A stretch of DNA of 64,000 nt from the NCBI GenBank assembly GCA_022885665.1, contig JAGQDJ010000208.1, forward strand, positions 18,006 through 82,005, read 5' to 3'. A program made the translations under genes and the position numbers. Under the pieces are notes generated by a model. It worked only from the letters and a program-made list of their open reading frames with translations, ran no database searches and was not told where the DNA came from. Shown one piece after another: positions 25,501-35,300 of the stretch. The DNA is from Triops longicaudatus (lineage: Eukaryota; Arthropoda; Branchiopoda; Notostraca; Triopsidae). Numbering within the stretch: the first letter of the stretch is position 1; each line of letters begins with the position of its first letter.

Positions 25501-27612
25501 GACAATCGGTTCCAGCGAACCAATTCCAAGTCGATTATAACGAGGTGAAAGTTATAACGAGGTGTCCGTTATAAAGAAATTTTACTGTAAATGCTGTTCG
25601 GAAACTAGGGGTGATTTGCTTTGTCAATTTAACTTCTTAATGGGCGTCCTACACTTTCCGCCTACGATATACTACTAGCTTGCATTACCTGCAACCTTCT
25701 TTCGAATGACTACGAATCCTATGATAATAGATAGTCATACGCAGTGTCGTCTTAATATTCGTTCAACTTCTGCGTTGCTAGCACCCTAGTTTCCTAATAT
25801 AAATACATCCAGTTTTATCGAAACATGTCCGAATATGTTTTCTTCGTCAAAGCTTCCGAAGACAGCTGAGGCAGACGAGGAGAATCAACATGTGCTAACT
25901 AATGGAAAAAGTCTCCGTCCCTTACAAGAGTGTAAACATATCACTTGACAGGCCTAGGGCGATCCCTATCAAAGGGTAACCTATGTTAGCTGCGACAATG
26001 GTTTCTGACCCCATAGCAGTTACAGTAGACCTTCAATCTTCTTTGTTTACAAAAGTTTGGGCAACTTTGCCTTTTGCCTGAAAAAAAAACGTATTCGAAA
26101 GGGGATAAATTTAGTGAGAAAATTAGAAAAGACTACATTTACATAGAAGTTAAACGACATAAATTGTGTGCATTATTTTGAAATCTGCACCAAGAATAAA
26201 ATAGCTTTTGCTTCAACAGATGTGAGAAAACAACTCTTGGCTATGGTTATAAACGCAAGCGGTTGCTCAGCAATTCTGTCGAAGGGTCTGTACATGAAAT
26301 GACGTATAAGTCAGTAAATTTTTTTTTTTCCTTCCACAAACCTACTTGTGTAACACAACTGTCAGATTTTAGTCCTATAATTCACAACTGTTGTACTGTG
26401 CGCCACATAACAATGTTTCCATTTCCGCATATTGTGTCTTATTTTTTAGTAATGCTCTTTTTACTTTCTTTCCCTTTTTAGGCTGGAGGGTTAGTGTGTG
26501 GCTTATCCCTCCTTTCCCTACCTATTTCATTACCCAGCCCACACGACAAGCCGAATTATACTCTTCACATTTGGGCGTATGGAATTGGGCTTGGCATGTA
26601 TAACTACACCCTAAAAATGTTTGTGTACCAAACTGTCCGGGCTCGTAACTTTGCCCGAGTATGGGGTTTCGTTCAAGGAGTTCAAGGCTTGGCTGTAGCC
26701 GCGGGAATCCCGCTTTCCGGTAAATGAGTAGTAAAAATAGGTTAGGGTCGACAAAGCATTTGATCATTTTGATGTTTTTTTTTTCCGCTGATAGGTTACA
26801 TAGCAATAAGTTACGGAATCTTCAGAGGATATTATCTGAGTTCCACATGCATTCTGTTTGGGGTCGCAACAATGTTCCTCATCGACTTGCGGAAGTGGAG
26901 ATGGAGTCGTAAAAACAAGACTTGTCGGAACAAACCTAGTAATTCCGTTGTCGGCAACAATTCCGTGGCACAGGATGCTGCCTACACTGGCAATATAACC
27001 GAAGACGCTGTGTCCCAACATTCCAGCCAAGTACCGGATAGACTACATGTTCTGCATAGAAAAGAAAAAATTGTCAAGTTCACTTACGTTAACGACGTTT
27101 TGTTACTAGGCCCGAATTAGAAAAGACTCGTTCGCGGACGACGAACCCTATTCGCCACCACTGGCTATTTTGCAGCAGACATCAATATTTTTTGCTCAGT
27201 TGGGGAATATTCCTCCCGCCGAGTTAACATGTATCTCGGAAGAAGGTATTGCGGACATGGATATACCGGACCACGTATTAGAAGAGTTGGAATTCGCAGC
27301 TGATTGTATTACGTCTTGTGATAAAGTAAATACCAATGAAACTAAAGACATGTGTTTGATGCTAATTCTGATTAGGTTGAGAATTACCTTATGATGAGTG
27401 AATACGAAAATAACCTCGTCAAACCGCGTGAAGTTCATGCGAGAAAGCAAAGAAAATGGTCTCTTTTTCACCAAAAAAGTTCTGCGCAAAATAATGATCA
27501 AAGTCCAGTACGATCATCGCAAAATGGTAATGGTTTTCGCAACAGAGCAAGTATTTCACTGAAGCCTGTTGTTGATAATACTCCACCAAAAGAAGTGCAA
27601 GATACAGTATGA
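1206..27612 (+). CDS. Monocarboxylate transporter (SLC16 / MFS family), whole gene with three alternative first exons
   Basis: Predicted 12-helix plasma-membrane carrier of the SLC16 family, which moves monocarboxylates or related substrates. Shared exons: 23359-23544, 23609-23756, 23816-23957, 24024-24158, 24233-24385, 26482-26719, 26795-27030, 27110-27325, 27376-27612 (TGA). Alternative first exons end in phase 1 at 1548, 13728 and 20954 and all fit the acceptor at 23359, giving 677, 769 or 709 aa. The family motif [D/E]G-x-WGW lies in each first exon. Shared exon 1 gives TM2-TM4 (GSLAGLCLATSLLISP; SYGILVGVGVGL), then a YFKRKREA loop, a cytosolic loop before TM7 (RPPYFDFSSLRS), later helices and a hydrophilic tail of about 150 aa with an acidic patch. 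Two late introns (27031-27109 and 27326-27375) are inferred from frame continuity; the first has a weak GTACCG donor. The substrate cannot be told from sequence. Confidence 0.92.
1549..13109. other. Intron/spacer between MCT exons 1a and 1b, no gene recognised
   Basis: This 11.5-kb AT-rich stretch has only short ORFs on both strands without recognisable domains. The most coding-like is a 66-codon ORF at 8267-8467 (+), which I could not assign. It holds short homopolymer tracts and a few imperfect local duplications, for example around 10690-10720. No tRNA, no clear transposon end and no splice-bounded coding exon was found. Confidence 0.5.
13110..13728 (+). CDS. MCT alternative first coding exon 1b (long N-terminus + TM1)
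   Basis: ATG at 13110 (context gtcATGG). It encodes 206 codons plus one base. A hydrophilic N-terminus of about 127 residues contains basic and acidic patches (SSTKRLQRQLRLDSF) and is followed by LHYYPEGHWGW and TM1 (CVLFSAILVQIFSTAIPFSS). Unlike 1a and 1c, about 30 extra residues follow TM1, with NAS and NIS N-glycosylation sequons, so the first extracellular loop would be longer. The donor at 13729 (G|GTACTG) is in phase 1 and fits the acceptor at 23359. No acceptor is evident just before the ATG, so it may be transcribed from a local promoter. Confidence 0.82.
15162..15674 (-). CDS. Unassigned 170-aa ORF antisense within the MCT locus
   Basis: ATG at 15672-15674, stop at 15162-15164; 170 codons uninterrupted in an otherwise ORF-poor AT-rich region. 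I do not recognise the product. The stretch FENFERLSNCGATISIKNIKPS is loosely reminiscent of the beta-strand pattern of RPA-type OB folds that some transposons and domesticated proteins carry, but this is an impression, not a match. It has no signal peptide or membrane segment and is rich in basic residues. It could be a transposon remnant, a young gene or chance. Confidence 0.3.
   Translation of the reverse strand: MFSFYLGRYKGFSTTYKAGKGNVLIRGVLRNRKTLRTYIKGAMDDQVRTAIGYSTFGSSTTFENFERLSNCGATISIKNIKPSEVRSRKVGKLSGIDVIYSYIRSATEWTVRWTDEKSVNPLKRNHGNILLYKLQFFNAIYTNSRFRQPPRQKNFSLKVTLTDFTLIVFD
16739..16989. mobile_element. hAT-type MITE with imperfect 8-bp target duplication
   Basis: The element body is 16747-16981 (235 bp). 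The left end begins CACCGGTCCCCAAACTTTTT and the reverse complement of the right end begins CAGCGGCTCCCAAACTATGG; both continue into a shared GCCGCGGACCA / GCCACGGACCA block, so the termini form inverted repeats of about 30 bp. Flanks are AGATAAGG (16739-16746) and GGATAAGG (16982-16989), a 7-of-8 match of the 8-bp length typical of hAT transposition. It has no coding capacity and is a non-autonomous element in the MCT intron. Confidence 0.85.
18066..18131 (-). mobile_element. Solitary hAT-like transposon terminus
   Basis: Read on the minus strand from 18131, the sequence begins CAGCGGTTCTCGAACTGTGA and then has a CCCCCTGGGG block and GTCGCGGTCG, a pattern typical of hAT-family MITE ends. No matching opposite terminus or target duplication was found, so it is probably a truncated copy. 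Confidence 0.5.
19866..19923 (+). promoter_or_regulatory. Possible promoter region for MCT exon 1c
   Basis: A CT-rich run of CTCTC/GCTCTC motifs (GAGAG on the other strand, like GAGA-factor sites) ends in TCAGTC at 19918-19923, which fits the arthropod initiator consensus. It lies about 600 bp upstream of exon 1c, and a TTTTCAG acceptor-like tract ends 12 bp before that exon's ATG, allowing a UTR intron between. The assignment is inferred from motifs only. Confidence 0.25.
20516..20954 (+). CDS. MCT alternative first coding exon 1c (N-terminus + TM1)
   Basis: ATG at 20516 (context aaaATGG), preceded at 20495-20504 by a TTTTCAG acceptor-like tract. It encodes 146 codons plus one base. A Ser/Tyr-rich and acidic N-terminus (FEDEEDNAAPN) is followed by QHYYPEGGWGW and TM1 (VIVVTASLTVFLEIGVQYAL). 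This copy keeps the most canonical GG-W-GW motif. The donor G|GTGAGA at 20955 is phase 1 and joins the acceptor at 23359 to make the 709-aa isoform. It is the first exon nearest to the shared body (2.4 kb). Confidence 0.87.
20955..23358. other. Intron between MCT exon 1c and the shared body
   Basis: Non-coding. At 21904 a segment starting CAGTAAAATCTTGCTATAAT resembles the terminus of the pogo-like element at 25315-25587, but no convincing partner end or TA duplication was found. Otherwise only chance ORFs are present, including a proline-rich antisense one at 23047-23292. Confidence 0.5.
24386..26481. other. Large intron within the shared MCT body
   Basis: This 2.1-kb intron, bounded by CAG|GTAATT and TTTTTAG|GCT, interrupts an otherwise compact exon series. 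It contains the pogo-like MITE at 25315-25587 and, at about 25045-25080, a degenerate copy of a segment found inside that element near 25452-25485. No coding exon was found. Confidence 0.6.
25313..25589. mobile_element. Pogo/Tigger-like MITE with nested remnant
   Basis: Termini at 25315 (CAATAAGACCGCGCTATAAC) and, reversed, at 25587 (CAGTAAAATTTCTTTATAAC) form imperfect inverted repeats with the TATAACG core seen in pogo-class elements. TA flanks both ends (25313-25314 and 25588-25589), as expected for Tc1/mariner-superfamily target duplication. Inside, about 25368-25425, a C/G-rich segment with its own imperfect inverted ends (CCGTACCCAGGG and CTGAGTACGG) may be a nested insertion. It has no ORF. 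Confidence 0.6.
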
Positions 27613-29360
27613 AACATTACCTTCCTGTTAATTGTGTGCAATTATAATTTGACAGTGTTCCTGGAAAACACAACGCTGAAGGTATATTTCATAGACGTAA
27701 TACAAACTTGTTCCTAATACAACTCTTTTCATTTAACGAGATAAATGCTGTTACTGCTGTTACTGGAATCTACGTAACTGTAGAATTACATGGAAAGAGT
27801 ATAAAATAGGTCCTTTTTACATCGAAACGATATGAACAGGAAAACTGAGCTTGTCTTAGAAAAAAGAAAAAAACTAAATTCTTCCAATGATATCCGATGA
27901 AAGGCAAAATTTGTCCGTTATAGCCAATCATTTGCATTGTTCAGTGTTTCGTTTCACTTGGAAATGCGGGCTTTGTAAACAAAAGCCTGCTGTCTGTTAT
28001 GATCGTTATTCGCTAGGCCTTTAGCGAGATCCTATTGTAGAAAGATTTTCTTGAGAAACTTTTATCGCTTCAGGCACGCAAAGCTGTGGAAAACGGATTC
28101 TAATCTACCATCTAATTTGATATTCTCAAGTTACAAAAATTCTGTCGTTTTTTATTTGAGATAGACAATGTGTTCCCTGGCGCTGCACGGTAGCTATACA
28201 ACACGAGTACTTAAATTAAATACTTTTAAAAGTACGTTCGAATACTTTTCAGCCTATAATTAATACAAATGGTGAAGAAATGCACAAGTAAAATTAAACT
28301 GGAACGTATGGATATCGAAACGTTCATGCTACGGCAACCTTATATAAATAAACTTGACACAGCTTTATCACACGGTGATTTGATAGGGCACGTGTACTGG
28401 TTTGAAGTGTGGTAGAATTCCAATTTTGTCAACCGATCGGGACCTATTGTCAAGTCGGATAGTTGACAAAATCATTTTCAGGTGTAGAGTGCACTATAAA
28501 TTGTTAAAAATATTCAAAGTGGAATAATAATAGAAAATCAATTCATTTTGTAACTTAATATTGTCCTCGGACCTCTAAAAAGAAAATTTCAACCTACACG
28601 GGAGCTAAACGCTTTCACAATAAGCGGGTTTGAAACAAGTGTTTCCTTTAAAAACGATTGTGGGTCCTCATTTTTGTGTGTGTAATTTCTGTCTGGTTCA
28701 GAGATGGCAAATGTGTACGTGCAATTACTTCAAATTTGACAGAGAAAAACATCCAGTGTTTACGTCGTAGATATTCACTGCGTATTTACGAGGTTATTGA
28801 GATAGAGAGACTCCCCCCCCCTCTAACACGTGCAACCCTCACATCACCGAACTTCAATCGTTCTCACACTTGTATGTAGCCTATACACTTGTTAACTTTG
28901 GGAATGGAGAGCTCAATCCTGGACTGTTATGTGATTGAAGATTTACCGGTTTCTACAAATTATACGTGTATAGTGAATTCACTGTTTTCACGGGATTGTA
29001 CACGACGTTTCCCCACGTCTATTTAGCGAAGGAAACTGGGCTCTATCTTGGATGAACAAGGCTATGCTGATTATGGTTCGTGCGCCAAATTTTCGAACAT
29101 TTTGTTTGTCTACTTGACTTCGTATTTGTTGTAAACATAAGTGTCATTTACCCATACTATAAACAACCTTTTAAGCTTGTTTACTTGTCAAAATGTCCCT
29201 TCTGCATAAACGGTGTAACATGAGAAGCTCCTATTGCTTACTTATTGCTCTTCGGACTCAGCGATTTGCGTCATTTTGAAGAATTCTGCTTGTCATTCCT
29301 CTTCGGCTTGTAGTTTAAGAATACTGTTCTCCAGCAGTGGAGGCTCGTTACTGCGGTGAA
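27613..29360. other. Intergenic region between MCT and vitellogenin-type gene
   Basis: No gene recognised. An AATAAA at 28347-28352, about 735 nt after the MCT stop, could be its polyadenylation signal. A C-run occurs near 28812. The promoter of the downstream gene should lie near the right end, but I see no convincing TATA box there. Confidence 0.45.
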
Positions 29361-32300
29361 ATGGGTGCGTTATGGATCATACCAATACTTCTAAGTACGT
29401 GCACTGAGTTATTTTTCCTTGTTTCTCAACTAATCGCATCCTAGGATTTAGTCTACTGGTGGCTAATATTCCATAGCATACAACGCTTTTTATCTTTAAT
29501 ATTGACAAATTTCGTTATAACATTTCGTTTTAGTAATTACTTCATTTTTCTGGCTATTTCAACGAATCGCTCGTTCAATGACCAATTCCTTCGACTGACT
29601 ACACCGACTTATTTGTGCTACAAATATTCAGTTGCAATACCCTGTTAGTATATGTGTTTGTTAAAAGTTATAACCTACTTACATGGCATAACCTCTGTTC
29701 TTACATAACTCCCGTGCTTACACAACTTACTGAATTCATTTAATTTTGCTGTTTAACCTTCAGGCATTGTGGGACAAGGATTCCTTAGTAAGTGTTACGC
29801 CCAATTCCAAAGATACGTTATAACTAAATTAATTTCAAGGTTCACCGTTTCGGGAGGGTATCGAATATAAATATGACTGGAAGGCTTCGGCAAAGTCGGG
29901 ATCAGACGTTGGCCCCCAGATCGCGGGCTTGTCTTTTAAAGGAAAAGTTTACGCCAGTCGGTTAGCGAACGCAGGATCCAACCACAGAGTTGTTTTTAAG
30001 GTATAATAATGCCTTCCCGCTTGTAATAACTTCTTTTATGCCAACTCACCACACTGTGGGTTGTTTTCTCAGCAAGCTATTTGCGAAAAAAACTATCTTT
30101 ACTTCGCTAGTTCCACACGGATTTTCTATATCAACACTCTTGTTACTTTCTGCCTAGATTAAAGATGTCACTACCGGAATCTATAATGGCGAACACGGAA
30201 CGGATTGGCCGATATCCTATATAGAATTAAGCGATTTGTCGTCTCAGCTAGAAAAGCCTATTGTTGTTACTTACAATTCTACTCAAGTAAAAGAAAAAAA
30301 GAAAGCTTCTAATAACAATCAGAGGCTAATAATATAAATGGTTTTCAAGGTGACCGATATTGCATATGACAAAAAAGAACCATACTGGTCTGTTAATATG
30401 AAGAAAGCTATCATTAGCCAGTTTCAATTCACCCTACCAGCAACGGTGCCGTCAGCGGGAAGCCAGATCACCTTCTCAGGACACGAAGTACTTTTATTTC
30501 TACTTGGAAGAGAACTAATCCGGAGTGTACGCCCAACAGAACAATTTGTTTGGAAGTTGTAAAGTACTGTTTCGTCTCAACACAAGCAAGAATAAGATGA
30601 AACTACACAAAGATCTCAATATGGAGGAATGCATCTCAAAACCTTACCGCTGGCGTTCGATATCTAATTGCAAGGCTTGCAGCAATCCTTCAGTAAATTA
30701 ATGAACTCTTGGGTAGGGGCGATTAAATAATTAGCCCTGCGTAAATAGGTCCCTTTACAAACCGTCACTCGAAGTACATACACACTTTCGTGGAGTAAAG
30801 GCCATCCAGAGGTTAGCAGTATTGCCACGGAAGGAAATGCGGAATTAATTCCTTTCGGTGCATCAGGTGCAAGCCATTTCCACAGTGTCAAGTACTATAG
30901 CCTCGATTCAGTATACAAATACAGTAATTCAACTATTTCGCTCCATGTAGCCAATCCTTCCAACTAGAAAAGACAAAGCGGACATCGAGTCAGGAACCTG
31001 AAGTAGCTGAGTACGAACAAGGGAATTTAATATTTAGTTTCGGGAGAAATTTGTCCGCTTTCGAGAAAGTCGACTACCGAGTTAAGGCTCAACCCGTATT
31101 TCATCATCACCAAGAGACTCGCGTACCTCAAGATATACTCCGTCGACAGGTTTCTCGGCAAGCAATAATATTTGCCAGAAATTCACTAACGGTTTGGATA
31201 CTTTTAGGCATTTATTGAGCTTGTTGACATAGCACAGACTACGGAGAGCACTATGGACGAGAAGCTTGAAGCCAACTCCACCAGCGGAACAAACACTTTA
31301 CCACCCATTTTAGCGTCACTCGATTACAAATCACTTACAACTTTACACAAAGAGCTTTCAGTAGCTTCCAACGAACAATTAATTACAGCAAGGTATCGCT
31401 CTCTAAATTCGACAAGTAAACACTTAAGATTACACTTATACATAAAGTCATGATTCACTCGAAGTCGTTCTAAAACATGAAAATCCACATGCTATCAAAT
31501 TAATTAATGTAGGTTTTACCAACCAGACCTCTCCTTATTTTCGCTTTTAACCATTTTTGCAGGAACCTATTTTATGACGTGCTTCCAATGGGAGGAAGTA
31601 ACCCAGGTGCATTCTTTTTAATTGACCTTATTAAAAGCGAAATGGAGACATCCAACGCGGCAAGACTCGTTAGTCTCATTCCAATTTATTTAAAAGAACC
31701 AAATATTGCTATCGTGAATGAATTAAAGGTGCCATACATAAAAGATTTCAAAATACTTCAACACTATCCGCTTTTTAAACTTAGGATATCTCTGTTCGCA
31801 AGGGTGATCTTAGCAACATTCTTGCCAGAACTTCCTTGTTAGCTTATGGCACAGCTTTGCACAAACTGTTTCTCATTAACGGTGACAGCAAGATGAGAAA
31901 CTCTGCCATAACATGGTTGGAAACACGTTTTAAAGGTAAGAAATTTACACCATTTGATCAAACTCCACCATTGCTGAGTTGTACCCCCGTTGCTGAGTAC
32001 GTAACCCCGTTTTTCTTACTTAGAGACAAATTCGTTGGAAGCCAAAATTACCATCGCCCACACCTTGGACAACTTAGGATGTCATGATTCCAAGGTGCTA
32101 CTGGAAACGTTAGTAGATCTTTCCATGCCCGCAACTTTGCGCGCAAGAATTATTTCTGTGGTTGCCAAGTCCGCAGTAAGCTCGTTCAAGTTCGCTAACA
32201 AGATTCAATACTCAATACGTACAATATATCTTAGGTGGCCGACAACTTGTTACTAAACATTGCAACGAATAGTGAAGAGGCGCTAGAAATACGTTTAACG

Positions 32301-35300
32301 GCTTGTGCTTCCATTCTGCGTCACAGTCTTCACTCATCGACAGTCCAGCAGTTAGTCACTATTATTAAGCAGCAGCCAATCAAACAGCTCAAATCTCTGG
32401 TCCGCTCCCATCTCAACAACATAAAAACCTCAAGCTATTACTGCGAGAATACTGGGTATAGGCTTCAAAACCACCGTTCAAATGAAGTCAAATTACTGCT
32501 CAACAGTTTTTCTAACTTGTTTATGCACACAGACGAAATCTGGCCAACAAGTGGTTAAAATCATGGAAACTGGAAGCACATGATTTCCGACAGTCATCAT
32601 TTCACCTGCACGAGCACTATAGCGAAGCTACCAACTTGCGTACGCAAATACTAGCAACGAGGCTTATCACGGGTGAGGATCAGGTGCCTGCAACCTACGA
32701 ACTAACCCAGAAAACTAGTGCAATGGGTTACGAGTGTGAAACATTTTCGGTGAGATTTAGGCACAGTATAAGGTCACTTAGTTTAATAGTATCTAATCTA
32801 GTTATCCGCACGACTATCTGGAATGTCTCACTGGCTGTTAGAGACGTTCGACAGCACAAGGGCCGACGCTGCGAATATGAACGTGGACAAAATCAAAGAT
32901 ATTTTGGCCGATCTGCAGCTTCGTTACCGATCCCGCCGACCTATAGCTATAGACATTGACTTCGTACTACACGGGTACCACGTATTTCAATACTATTTGA
33001 ACGGTACTACCTTAGATCGCGGAGCCTCAAGTAAGCGACAGAATGAAACCACTGCATAAACTTTAAAAGATGAATAGCGTGTTTGCTATGATTGCAGTGT
33101 TGAAGGATTTGGAGTTTCTGAAAGAATCGTCCAAAAATATACAACGCGTAATATCTACTGGTAATGGATTGTACACAACTTGCGATCAGCTGGGATTTCC
33201 CATATCCGCTGCATTCCATATGCCTATTCTCATCTCCAACAAAGTGACGCTTGCCAGGCCCAAAAATGTCCAGAAGGTGTCAAGATCCATATCCATTAGA
33301 TACTAGTAAGACGGTTTTAATTATGTTAATTAATTAGACCAAATTGATTAAGAGCAATTTTTAATAGTCAAGAAGCGAGAACAGAACACACATTACTTTT
33401 CCACATGGTCCCATTTGATACTTTGCAAGCTGTCACCCACTCACGCAAAGCCTTCGTGAACGTCCCTGTCCGTGTTGACTTCTCATTGGATTTCCGCAAA
33501 CTTCACATGGAACTTCAATATTACACATCCAACAGTAATTTTCCATTGCTTAATATACTTAACAATATACTACTACAGCACTAATACATTTCCGTTGCGC
33601 ACTTAACAACAGTGCTGTGCACTGTTTAAATTACCACAAGTATTAAATTACCACAAGTATTACCACAATATATTCATATTTGTTTGCTGAGGTATTTTAA
33701 TGATTATAGAAAATTTTACACTAGATTAGGACAAAATTTTCGTATAGCTTTACAGTTATTATACAGATTCTTCATAATGAACCTAACCCTTACGTTAAAT
33801 TTAACAGTTGCCAGTTGTTATTTTCTTGATTCGAAATAAAAAAAAAACAATTGCCAGTTTAATCTAGTTCTGAACAACAATTAATATACTGCTAAAGTTG
33901 AGTGCAAAAAGAAAAGAAATTTACTGAAAAATAAAGTGTTATGTTATGTTAATCCCAAGGTTCGGATGCAATTGGGGTTTTCGCCGGGGGTCAGACAGTA
34001 GTCGTAACTCGTGGTACGAATGTGAAACTTATTCAAAGTTGTCCAACGTGTCCTGTTCGACAAGTCCTGACTTCTAAACCGTTGGCAAGGCGGGTAAAGC
34101 TATAACACATGAAAGAATCTACAAATTCAATTTCCTTAATGTGAAACGTTCGCTTCTTAGCCTGAGACAACTGTTCTCGCGACCTCAAAATACCTTGGAG
34201 CAGAAGTTGTCCTCCAAACTCACAATTGTGATTTTTCCGACTATTATCGACGTTATTCGAGCCCCTGGAAGCAAATGACTCAAAAGTAAGCCTTACGAAT
34301 AATGAGCTACCTTTTAAAGTCTTCACCTTTCTCAGTACGATGTTCCAAAACCTGTTTAAATTCTCGGCTCAAACGCAAGAAAGCCTTCTTATCCAGCCTC
34401 ACGGGACGTTCTGCCAGACTAATGTCAGACTGAAGCGAACTTCATCTTTGCCAATTTTAGAAGTAAAACCGATTATTGCAATTTTGGCGAACAAATGTTA
34501 ATACGGTCGAATCACAACTTTTGAATTCATGCGTGCTCTTGTAGGCTTTAGGAAAAGCGAAAATAAAGTTGTCCGCTCCTGATACACCTAGCACCTTCAC
34601 CGACTCAGGAAAAATCGCCTTTGGATTAGAATTGTTACTCAAAGGACATCTCAAAAATCAAGACAGGCGATCGGAGCTAGAAATGGTCTATGAATATGAA
34701 GGGGGCGGTGCTCAAGCCAATATTAGCATTCGGGGTAAAATAGACGCTATTCCAGCACTCAATGTATCATCCGGCATGGTTCGTAATGAATATAAGCAAT
34801 CGAGACAGAATGATAACTTTCTTGTAGTTGTGCTTGAAAGGAGACATAAAGCATCCCTTGCCACCAGCAGACCTTATAGACGTTTCGGGGATGACCAGCC
34901 CGAGTCTTACTGTGGGCAACATTGAGTTGGTTGCAGGTCGTTCAAGCTCTGCTTCGAATCAGGTAACGAATTTAAATTTTGCTAAAGCAAGGATGACATG
35001 TTCGGTACAGTGTCCTGTGAATGGATTCCGACTACGAGGCACTCTGAGGTCAACTAACAGTGCTGACGAACTCAATTTGTATCAAACGAGCCAACAATGG
35101 CCGTACGGAGCTTGCCAAGCGGAGCGAATCAGTACAGAATGGGCCCAACGCGTGACACCTCAAACGGAAGCATGCTACCGGACCGCTTTACGACTAACCA
35201 GTCTTTCCGATTACGCTATAGATCTTCGTGTCGCTGAGGTATGAACTAAATGCAGATCGTACGTTAATTGCAATAAGTATGACTTAAATTGCAGCTAAAA

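Noticed and set aside
33960..34326. 97-codon minus-strand ORF at 34033-34326
   Set aside because: Antisense shadow of two vitellogenin-type exons (33960-34093 and 34161-34285) that splice in frame on the plus strand.
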